From the NCBI RefSeq assembly GCF_022201045.2, contig NC_068564.1:29169001-29233000 (forward strand): DNA of 64,000 nucleotides. The letters are read 5' to 3'. Below the pieces are notes generated by a model, which was given only the letters and a program-made list of their open reading frames with translations, was not told where the DNA came from and made no database searches. Source of the DNA: Citrus sinensis (taxonomy: Eukaryota > Streptophyta > Magnoliopsida > Sapindales > Rutaceae). Shown here in pieces: positions 22,201 to 32,547 of the stretch (position 1 is the stretch's first letter; every line of letters starts with the position of its first letter). The translations under genes and the position numbers were made by a program.

Positions 22201-24087
22201 TGTCCACATGATTGGCACTTGCCTGACTCTTGCACGTTTGGCTGCTGGGGTGTTGAAGAATACCTCCTTGCTGGTCATGGCGTATCTAGCATAATTCTTT
22301 CTCGACCTGTTGGAATCTCCGGCCAATGTTGGGCCCCCAGCTATAACCCTTACTGCAGGCTGCTCTCGCCTCAAGTTCTTGTCACTCCGCTTCCCTTCAC
22401 TTGTTGAGGCTACCGTTGGGAATGTCCCATCTACAAACTCGTCCAGATACCGATTTCTCACCAAATCTTCAACCTGGGTCTTAAGATCTCTGCAATCTGC
22501 TGTAGTGTGGCCATGAGTGCCATGGAACTTACAATAGCACCCCCTATCTCTCATGTTGGGTAGCTTTGTTATTGGAGCAGGGAGGTATAGCAACCTCCGA
22601 TCCTTTATGGCCTCGTACACCTCGTCCAGGGACATCTTCAAGGAAGTATACCGCCCATAGTCCTGGTTCTGGTCGATCAGGTGCACTGCTCTTTCTCTGT
22701 TTGTTCTGTTCTGAGTTGGGGGCGTTGGCAGTACTTCTAGTCTGCTCCCTCTGCTACCGTAGGAATGTTGATGAAGACCACCATATGCCGAATCATGCCT
22801 TCTCCAAGGCTCTCTAGCTGGGGAACGAGGAGGTTGTGCCCTGCTACGCTGATACTGTGGTGGCCTCTGATGAGGATGGTAAGCAGTTACCCGAGCTCCT
22901 GCTCCACTACCCGAGGTCTGGTGGTCCCTCCTCCTGATCGGCCCATTCCCTGGTAATGCTTTCTTCTCTTTCCTCCCCAACCCTTCTAACTGGTCTGTCT
23001 TAATCCGTGTTGCCTTCTCCTCTTCAATCTCAATGTCTCTCTTAGCCTGCTCATATGCGGCCGCATACATCTGAATAACTGGGCTTCTCAAGTTGTATCA
23101 CAGCCTTCCTATCTTCACTCCTTCTTTCAATCCCCTTAACGCCTGAGGGTGGTTGAAGGCTCCCAAGTCGAGGACAGCACGATAAAACCTCTTGATGAAT
23201 TCCTGAAGGGTTTCTTGCTCCCCCTGTTTCATGCTTTTCAGCTCCATCATGTCATCTTCTGGTGCCATTACCCCACTAAACTGCTCTGCAAATTCCTGGC
23301 ACATCTGCTCAAAGGTTTTAATGCTGCCCTGAGGAAGTTTCATGTACCACTCTTGTGCACGTCCCTCAAGGGATAGTGGGAACACCCTGCACCTTTGAGA
23401 TTAAGATAATCCTTGTACCCCAGTTATGTCGTTGAAGTGCTCTATGTGTACCAGCGGATCAGTTCTTCCTGAATATCTAAGGTCTGGGAAGCAGAAATCT
23501 CTCGGAATAACTGTCCTCATGATCTCTGCTGCGAGCGGTGATTCTTCGTCCAGCATTATCCTCCAATCAGGAGCTCTGCTCCTTCCTTGCATGTCGTCAA
23601 TTATCTGCGCTAATCTGCGCACTTCCTCCTCCAGCTGCACTGCACGACCAGGGTCACGTGCTGCAACTTGATCCCGCTCTTGCTCTACATCATGCAAATG
23701 TTGCCTCAGTACTGTTTCCTCTGCATTCGCCACCCCATCGTCCTCGTCAAAAATCTGTCTTGCCGAGGACTGCTCTTCATCTCTATAGAATTCTCCCCGT
23801 AGGGGTATGTTACCTCTCTCACCACCAAATCTCCCAGTGGTTCGACTTCTCCTCGTACTATCGGGACCTGGTGCCACTCTACCACCTCTCACCCTTTCTT
23901 CATGGGTTACCCTTCGTTCGCTCCGCAGCTCATGCAGAATGGTTGTCAAGGTCTTCATCTGCTTTTCCATCCGTTCCATCCGGCCGAACATGGCTTTTTC
24001 CCGTGCTTCACTAGCTATCTCCCTCAGCGTCACGGAATCGTTAAGCCTCATATCACCCCCTTGTGCACTACTTCCTCCTGTCTTCAT
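22201..24087 (-). pseudogene. Gypsy gag
   Basis: Starts MKTGGSSAQGGDMRLND. It has a coiled-coil stretch near 24,000, the capsid signature FPLSLEGRAQEWYMKLP (about 23,380-23,330) and, later, CKFHGTHGHTTADC, a zinc-knuckle-like motif typical of Tat gag (about 22,545-22,505). Stops at 23,401-23,403 (TAA) and 23,098-23,100 (TGA) break one continuous frame that runs on into the protease. Confidence 0.82.
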
Positions 24088-24144
24088 TGCTTTTCAGTTG
24101 CTTCCCTTCTCTTCTTGCTATCAATAGAAGCTTTTTGCTCAGCT

Positions 24145-24162
24145 CCCCACAGACGGCGCCAA
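24145..24162 (-). other. Primer binding site of the Gypsy element
   Basis: The minus strand reads TGGCGCCGTCTGTGGGGA a few bases inside the 5' LTR. Tat and Athila elements use a TGGCGCCGT-type site attributed to tRNA-Asp. Only the first nine bases fit that tRNA well here. Confidence 0.65.
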
Positions 24163-24167
24163 AATAT

Positions 24168-24851
24168 TGATGCGAGATTCTGGTTACGCCTTCCAACGAC
24201 CAGGATGTCTGCTCGATCAACCTCACCTCGATCAGGACCTCTCCTCGTACGCTTTCTTCTCTAAGTATCCCTGCGTCCACAGAAACAAGTCAGAGCACGC
24301 CGGTTGTTTTCCCAGCGTAAACCCTCCAACGCTCAAGTCAGATATGAAGGCTCTGGGAACGCTTGCCACAAATCTTATGGCTTTTAGGTCATTTTTTCTC
24401 TTTTAGAATTTCCTTTCTCTCTGTTATAATCTCAAAAATGCAAACCCTTTTACCTTCGTTGGCTCCCTTTTTATAGGCCACTTCTGAACTCAGGCCTTTC
24501 CTCCCTTTGCGCTCACCATCCTCCCACTTCTCGAAAGTGGATGCTCCATTGTTGTAGTCGTGGGTGGTTGCGTGGCCCTCGCGCCTTGATTCTCGGACTG
24601 GAGAGCACGTCTCGCCAACTGTCGTTGACCGGGTCTCCTCGACCCAACCGTTAGTAGGAATGTAGCAGGAACGGCTTTATGCTCCCAACAGGAGACTGAC
24701 CTCGTGGATGTCGTACTCATGGACGAGCAGGATACTCCTGCTCCTGCTTCCCCGGCTACCAGACTCTTGCAAGATATACCTATTCGAGGAACCCTGCTAC
24801 CAGGTGCCTGCTCATCACTGCTGGTCGTCATCGAAACATATCCCCCAAACA
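24168..24851 (-). repeat. 5' LTR of the Tat/Gypsy element
   Basis: 684 bp with the same ends as the left copy. Placed next to the primer site and gag, it is the promoter-bearing LTR in element orientation. Confidence 0.92.
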
Positions 24852-24865
24852 ATTTTCTTTAAAAC

Positions 24866-25490
24866 TGTTGAAAAGTCAAAAGGCCACATGCATTGCGCCA
24901 GTCGATAGCCACCAAAAATTGACTATTTGGAGGAGTTGGAGCTACGGGCATGCATTTATCTATTTTGAAGAATTTAGTTGTTGAATTAATTGACAATTTG
25001 ACAAAAGATTTGGTGCAACAGTGCAACCATTTTGGCTATAAATAGAGAATCAATTTTCCATTTGATAGCATCCCAAATTTTCAAAATGTGAGAACTTAGG
25101 TGATGAGCTTTATGAGGGAGTACTGCAGAGAGATTTCTCTATGAGAAAGTCCAGAGAAAGGGAGTTTGCAAGTGAGCTCTTAGAAAGTATGGGAGAGCGT
25201 TTCCTAAGGTAGTCCATTGGACTATTTGTAGAGATGTGAGAGAATGTGTCTTGAAGAAAATATTTCCTTCAAGAGTGTATGAGAGTACTGGGTGTGTTTG
25301 GACATTTGGAAAGTGAAGTTTCGTTATTCAAATTTGTACTCTACTAATTGTTAGGAAAACGGTTATTCTTTCTTATCCGTGGACGTAGGCTTTATTACCG
25401 AACCATGTAACATTCTTGTGTCCTTTATTTTTCTGTAAATATTTGGTGCATATTGGTTCTGCATTTCCACACAAGCAGTATCAGACCACA
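24866..25490 (+). repeat. Probable Copia-type LTR remnant with primer site
   Basis: Begins TGTTGAAAAGTC, has a TATAAATA box at 25,037-25,044, and further on GTGGACGTAGGC and ACCGAACCATGTAA, a block common near the end of plant Copia LTRs. A diverged primer-site-like AGTATCAGACC follows at about 25,477-25,487. No gag or second LTR follows. It lies only 14 bp from the Gypsy element. Confidence 0.45.
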
Positions 25491-26535
25491 GCACATGATG
25501 CTTCCACATCACAACAAAAACTTTGATACACTCATTGCGTTTCATATACTCATTTTTATTTTGTATATTTCAAAAAAAATCCCTCTCAAGAGAATGCATT
25601 AACTAGTGGTTCATTATTTGCAAACGAAAATTGAAACCTGAAGGTCTTTAATAATTGTTCAATATTTTGTGATTTAATCATCGGTGATAGAATAGGTGGT
25701 TCTAAGCGTCTGTGCGACTTTCAAAATGAAAAATGTGTGCGCGGATAAAATTGAAAATGAGTTGGTAAGTTTTAAGCTACCCAATATTATTGTCTAGCAG
25801 GGGCGCGCGGGTGGCTTTTAAGTTATAATTATAAGTCGTTTAATAAACAATTGAAAAATGTTCATGTAATTTTAGCGTACAATTATTTGATGAAAAACCT
25901 ATATTAATTTACAATGATACAATAATGCTACGTTTGCTTAGTTATGATACTTGATTTGTATCTCAACTAATATAGCAAATAATGTGTCACTATTTTATTG
26001 AATTAAGTGATATTTAATTATTAAGTCTATTATTGACACATCAGTTAGGATATCTGAATTGAGTAAGTAAAGCATCACTCATTAATTTATCAATATTTGT
26101 ATCGTCTCTAATGTAATATTAGAAAAAAAAAATATCTTTTCAAAAAATATAAACTAAAAGTTAAATTTACTAAACATATTTATCATTTATCAACTTTTAT
26201 TTTCAATATAATTATGGCTTTTAAACAGTAGCACTGCAAACTAAAACACCGAATGGAACCTCAATCTCTGTTGCTGGCTGCAATGTGAAAGATCGCATTC
26301 TGTTTGAGAAAGAACAATTTTGTTCTGAAGTATTATGATATATTGTTGTTAAATCAAAACTTGTGGTGTGAATTCTATTTACAGATATAAATAAATTTTG
26401 TTATAAAATTGAGAACATTTTAGAGTTACTTTCAGTTGCGACTCATTTCTTCTAGCTGTCTTCCGATATTTTAGACCTCGTTTTTTGTGGTGTGTCTCAA
26501 CTCCCGACTCTTATTTGGATGTTATAACCTGGCTC
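25491..26535. other. Intergenic, no gene seen
   Basis: AT-rich DNA between the LTR remnant and the promoter of the intact subtilase. No domain or convincing repeat. Confidence 0.45.
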
Positions 26536-26572
26536 AAAAATAGGCAAAATTAGTATAATATATATAACCTGG
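26536..26572 (+). promoter_or_regulatory. Putative core promoter of the intact subtilase
   Basis: AATAGGCAAA (26,539-26,548), then TATAATATATATAACCTGG about 85 bp before the start codon. The same order, AATAGGCAAA then TTATAAACCTGG, precedes the third subtilase copy at 32,405-32,432, so this block was duplicated with the gene. Confidence 0.5.
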
Positions 26573-26639
26573 GGGAAGCAAATGGCTTATGAAAATCTCT
26601 ACGGAGAAAAGAAAAATTAAACATTTTAAAGGAAAGACA

Positions 26640-29600
26640 ATGAGGGTTTCAAATTTCTGCTTTCTGCTGCTACAATTCTCCCTTTTCTTTGGCTTTCACA
26701 CACCGGCACTTGCCGCCAAACAGGCAAGCATTTTTTTTTTCTTTTTGAATCTCTAGCTTTTACATTAATTCAGGTGCAGCGTCATTAATTTAATATTGAA
26801 TTTCATTTTTCAAAAATCCCGCAGTCGTATATTGTGTATTTAGGAGCACATTCACATGGTCCAAATCCTACATTGGCTGATCTTGATCGGGCAGAAAATT
26901 ATCACCACGAATTTCTAGGATCAATCATAGGAAGGTAATTAAATTAAAGGGCTAGCTTTAATTTGAAACTGTTCTTTTAATTATTTTCATATTTGCTCCT
27001 TAATTATCGTTATTAACTATTTTTAATTGACTCAGCCGTGATGAGGCAAGAGAATTGATCTCTTCCTCCTATAGGCGACATATCAATGGCTTTGCTGCAG
27101 ACCTTGAAGAGGAACATGCACAACAACTTGCAAGTAAGCAACTCAAGTTTTTTCTTACGAGCATTTTTCATTATGAGGGAACTATGTTGTCGCCTGGGAG
27201 TCTGGACCAGCACCACCAGACACCCACCCCCTCTCCCACCCCACCCCAAACAAAAAAAAGGGTAATGCTCGTAATGAAATTTAGGCTTCCAAAAAAAAGT
27301 TTATATATTAACCCCTTTAGTTAATAGATTCTGTATTCTGACCTGCTCAAGTTTCTTGTTTATTCATTTTAGCTCTTGCTGTTGCTCAACCAAAAACCCG
27401 AGTTCCTCTTCTGCTTGCCCATTAATGGATATGGTTAATGAGTCTATGAGAATATGACTATATATATATATTTCTTTTGTTCATGCAGATCACCCAGAAG
27501 TTGTATCAGTTTTCTTGAATAAACCTACAAAAAAGCTCACAACGGGGGCGTGGAATTTTCTTGGACTAGAGAAAGATAATGTAATTCCTTCAAACTCAAC
27601 ATGGGAGAGAGCAAGGTTTGGTGAAGATGTAATTATTGGAGGTATCGATTCAGGTAATCAAGTTTCTAGCTTATCCCTTCAACTTTTCATATGACTTCGA
27701 TCAATTTTACTTTACACAATAATTAATGCTTTGGTTCTCGGTATTCTTTATTTGCTGAGTGCATGTCTAATTAAGCACAACATTTTTGGCGAATGATATG
27801 CAAATATACGTAGTTTTGTTTAATTTTAGTTATTAAAATGTTTGGCATATTATGATTTTATATTTCTTTAAAATTATATTGGAAGGGATTTGGCCGGAAT
27901 CAGAGAGCTTTAGCGATGAAGAGATGGGTCCTATTCCTTCAAAGTGGCGTGGAGCCTGTCAGAACGACGACCACTATGGAGTCGAATGCAATAGGTTATT
28001 ACTTGTTACAATTTCTCCCACTTTCTTAAAATGAAATTAGATTAAGTTTACCAAAAGATTTGGATAATTTTAAAAAACACATTATTGGTGGAACAAATCT
28101 AACATCCTATTTGTATTAACTTTTAAGATATTTTACTAAAGTATTTGATAAACACTAGTTGCTGTGACTTGAAAGGTAAGATAATTTGATCCACCACTTT
28201 GATGAAAACCTATTATATCTTTACTATTTTTAAAAAATTATTATTTAAAAGTCATATTTACTACACGCTATTAACTTTTATTTCATTTTATTTTTCACAG
28301 CAATTATGGTTTTTAAGTTATAGAATCTCAATACTGGACACAACCTAAAGCTATGACAAAATCTTTACACTAAACACTTCAACTCTTTCATTTCACTATT
28401 AAGTTAAGATCATGTCAAAGTGCATCCATTCCAAATGGGTCCTAAATGATCTAGATTCTTCGTTTTATTCCTTTTTTTTTTTAATTATTCCAATGGAAGA
28501 AAGTTTGGCTATGCTCCAGGGGTATCTTTTGCTTTTCATTCACTTTTGCTATGTATACGAATATTTTCATGACTGGTTAAGTATAAACGTGAAAAAGACT
28601 GAACGAAAGACGGAAAGAGGAGCAATAATACTTTTGGAGCGATGTCTTTTATCATGTTATGGTACACTTAATTTGGTTTATCGCTGTCAGGAAGCTGATA
28701 GGAATAAGGCATTACAACAAAGGTCTCATTTCATCTGCAACCAAGAGAAACCCGGCATTTGATATACTTCCAAAATTAAAAACCGGTCGAGACCTGGATG
28801 GCCATGGCACCCACACTTTATCAGCAGCCGCTGGTAACTTCGTTCAATATGTCGGTGCTTTTTGCAATCACAGGTATGGAACGGCAAAAGGAGGATCCCC
28901 TAGAGCCCGTGTAGCCTCTTATAAAGTATGCTGGTACAGTGAAGACGACCACAATGCTGCACATGGAAATGACTGCACGGAGCAAGATACCATTGAAGCC
29001 TTTGATGATGCAATACACGATGGTGTTGACATAATAACCGTATCACTCGGGTACGACAAGATTGCTGATTTTTTATCCGATGGGGTCGTAATCGGCGCCT
29101 TTCATGCGACTATGAATGGCGTTCTTACTGTTGCAGCCGCAGGCAATGGAGGACCGGAGCCACAAACAATTAATAACATGGCACCATGGATGTTGACCGT
29201 TGGTGCTAGCACTATGGATAGAGAGTTTGCTGGTTATGTTACCCTTGGCAACAACAAGCGCCTTAGGGTATTACTTGAATTTCTTCTAAAAGATGATAAA
29301 TCTACAAAATAAATATTCATCACACTTATTGATCGTTAATCAACTTTGCCAGGGAGCAAGCCTCTCTATAGACATGCCACGAAAATCCTATCCATTGATC
29401 TCTGGAGAAGACGCCAGGATCGCAAATGCAACTGATAAAGATGCGTGAGTGCCGTGCACCTAGAGTAATGATATAGAGTCGTGTTCAGATGCAAAAGCGG
29501 AATTTTATAAAAGTTCGCTTGGGCGTCCGGATCTAAGCATTTTGCATTATATTAAATAAAAGAAAAAAGAAAGAAAAATGTAATTAATTATGTTCTTAAT

Positions 29601-31038
29601 AATCTTTAACTTGTGCAGTAGATCATGCAAGCCTGGAACACTTGATCGGAAGAAGGTTCAAGGACGCATATTGGTATGCCTTCATGAAGAAAAGGGCTAC
29701 GAGGCTGCTAAAACTGGTGCTGTTGCGATGATTACTGGGGCAAGTGGGACATTCTCAGCTAGTTATGGCTTCCTTCCTGTTACAAAATTGAAAATCAAGG
29801 ATTTTGAAGCGGTATTGGACTATATTAAATCTACCAAGTAAGCTATATTTTATTAATTTCGTATTTGCTTACAAATAGTGTTTGTTCTTGGAAAGTTTAA
29901 TTTTACAAGCAGCAACTGATCATGATTGTATTGTTTACAAATTTAATCAAACAGAGACGCGAAGGCATTCATGACCGATGCTCAGACTGAATTCGCTATA
30001 GAGCCGTCACCAGCAGTGGCTTCCTTTTCATCTAGGGGACCCAACAGGATCGATCCATCCATTATCAAGGTTAATTTACAAAAGGAATCAAAAATTTATA
30101 TTCTTTTGGCTTCTCATTATATTTACTACTTCAAAACATTATTCTGAAAAATTCTAATTTTCCATTTCAGCCTGATGTGATTGCACCAGGAGTTAACATA
30201 GTTGCAGCCTTCACATCAGAAAGAGGACCGACTGGCTATGCTCGTGATAATCGCCGTTTTGCCTTCACTGCAATGGATGGCACTTCAATGTCAACTCCCA
30301 TTGTTGCTGGTATTGCTGGCCTTATCAAAACTGTCCATCCTGATTGGAGCCCTGCAGCAATTAAATCTGCAATCATGACCACAGGTATCTATTAATTTCT
30401 TTTTTCATCATAAATCGTGTTTATGTATTATACAATTGATTGCGTGCACTACATTAATTAATGAATTTGTTTCATTTGCAGCTAGAGCGACAGATGCAAA
30501 TAACAAACCAATTTCGGAATTCAATGGCAAAGAGGCAACGGCATTTGCATATGGTTCAGGGCATGTGGATCCGAACAGCGCATTGGATCCTGGCCTCGTT
30601 TATGATTTGACTTTGGATGATTACTTGGGCTATCTCTGTAACCGTGGTTACAAAGAAGACTTTGTGAAGAAATTTGTGGTAGATCCTGCTAAGCACCCCT
30701 GCCCCAAGTCATTCGAGCTGGCAAACTTCAACTATCCGTCAATTGCAATTCCTGAACTTGCAGGCTCGGTCACTGTGACACGAAAACTTAAGAATGTTGG
30801 TACACCGGGCACGTACAAGGCACAAGTCAAGGAAATACCCGGAATCTCTACTGATGTTGAGCCTAGCAGCTTGACCTTCACCCATGTCAACGAAGAGAAG
30901 ACATTTAAGATCACATTTACTCTTGCACAAAACGCAAAGCCTAATGCGACCAATGATTATGTTTTTGGAGAATTGATATGGTCAGATGGTACTCACCGTG
31001 TAAGAAGTCCTATTGCATTGAAGCAGAAGAGTAAATAG
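26640..31038 (+). CDS. Subtilisin-like serine protease, SBT5/AIR3 type (intact, copy 2)
   Basis: Eleven exons join without a break: 26,640-26,723; 26,825-26,934; 27,036-27,133; 27,489-27,653; 27,886-27,994; 28,691-29,267; 29,353-29,444; 29,619-29,837; 29,955-30,069; 30,171-30,384; 30,482-31,038 (2,340 nt, 779 aa). Signal peptide 1-25 (cut after ALA), inhibitor_I9 propeptide about 29-107, S8 domain with Asp151 (GGIDSG), His227 (GHGTHT), Asn341 (AAGNGGP) and Ser562 (GTSMS), a PA insert about 395-480, and a fibronectin-III-like end. Length is normal for plant subtilases, which act in the apoplast on cell-wall or peptide-hormone precursors; the substrate cannot be told from sequence. Intron 1 has a GC donor (CAG/GCAAGC). 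It is the only intact member of the local array, so probably the functional one. Confidence 0.93.
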
Positions 31039-32400
31039 AATGATGCGTCGAGCTTGTAATGACTAATGACACTTAATTAGGCGAGCAAATTGAAATGAAA
31101 GATTCGTATAATTTTTTTTTTTTTTTAAGTTAGCATGTACCCTACCTTCTTCCACCTCAAATTAAACATCAGTTTTTTTTTTTTTTTTTGGGTTAATTTG
31201 ACACCTTAATCTGCTACTTTTATCAAAATTGTCCAATGATCACTAGATTATCTTTTGAGGACTTATGTTCTTTTTCTTGAATTTTATAGTCACCAGAATA
31301 GTATGCTAATAGGAAAGTATAATGAGCCTTATCCTTTATTAATGAAGAATGATCGTCAATCTTTTAAAAAAAAAAAAACCATTTTGGCTAGACTTTTCTT
31401 TAAAAAAAATAAATAAACAAAAAAAACGTTGAGAGATAGCTTGGAAAGTGAAGAGAGAAGATAGGAAAGAGAGGAGAAAATGTGCTTAGGACAGAAAATT
31501 CATTAACTTATTATTACTACATATCTATGTTATCAACCCCATTTAATCTTGAGTACCATAGATAAACCACTTTCAAAAACTGAAAATTTGTGTATAAACA
31601 ATAAACTTCTGTAGAGTTGAGGGAGGGACCACGGATCTTTCCGGGCCCATGTATAGAATTTTAATTTTTTAAGTATGTATTAATTAAAAAAAAAAGTTCA
31701 TATGGAATTTTAAGTATTTTTTATAAATAAGTCTTGAGGGAGCCATGCATAGACGTCCAAATAATTTGATAAAGATTGTTTGGCACTACAAATAAAGTGA
31801 ATAAGAAAGCAGCAGAGAAAATGTTTAGATCCGAGGAATCGTTTTCATTTATAATTTATATTTGAATTGATTTATAAAGCGACATGTCATTTTTTGCTAA
31901 TTGTAAAATCAATACATATTGATATTGATGGATAATAAATTCGAAATGTACATGTGCCAACAATAAAACATTGCATGTCAATTTCTTTTGTGCTATTAGA
32001 ATTTCAGTAGCATTATTCTTTGGTTACATAGGTTTAATGTCCTTGATCAGAAGTGACCTATTCAGTTTTTTTTTTTTTTTCTTTTTTTGAAAAGCACTTT
32101 GTGTTACTTCCTCCTAAAGACCTTTTTTTTTTCTTCTGAATTATTTCATATATTTGAAAGAAAAGGAAAAAAAAGTCATACTAATGAATGGTTCAATTCG
32201 GTAATCATACTATTAAAAGAGTAAAAAAGAGAGATTATATACATATTACTTTTCTATTGAAAGAAAAATATTTTCTCAAAATTAGTAAATATGAACAACG
32301 AATATCTGAGATTACACGTCGGCCAAATTGTGACCAAAGACAAAAATATAAGACTCTGACTCCAATATTATCAGTCACATTCCAATTTTAAATTTGGGCG
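31039..32400. other. Intergenic between subtilase copies 2 and 3
   Basis: AT-rich with several T- and A-runs. The first few hundred bases are probably 3' UTR of copy 2. No gene seen. Confidence 0.5.
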
Positions 32401-32404
32401 AAAA

Positions 32405-32432
32405 AATAGGCAAAGCACAGTTATAAACCTGG
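32405..32432 (+). promoter_or_regulatory. Relic core promoter of subtilase copy 3
   Basis: AATAGGCAAA at 32,405-32,414 and TTATAAACCTGG about 115 bp before the ATG match the block upstream of copy 2. Confidence 0.4.
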
Positions 32433-32547
32433 CAAAAGCAGAGGCCAAATGCGCATCTCTTTAGGGAGAAATTTTTCAAATTTTCTCTTCGGAGAGAAAA
32501 TAGCAGCAGAATTATTTCAATCAAAATAAAAAAAAAAAAAAGATAAA

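Larger units (their letters stand above)
14548..24851 (-). mobile_element. Ty3/Gypsy LTR retrotransposon, Tat lineage, decayed
   Basis: 10.3 kb, read on the minus strand: 5' LTR (24,851-24,168), primer site, gag, protease, RT, RNase H, a second archaeal-type RNase H, integrase, minisatellite, an opposite-strand extra ORF, polypurine tract, 3' LTR (15,219-14,548). The extra RNase H and the extra ORF between integrase and the 3' LTR are marks of the Tat clade (Retand/Ogre relatives). gag-pol is essentially one frame, broken by about ten stops and one frameshift, so it is not autonomous. The LTRs are 684 and 672 bp and differ by a 12-bp indel and scattered substitutions. I found no clear target duplication (left flank TGTGT, right flank ATTTT). 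Confidence 0.93.
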
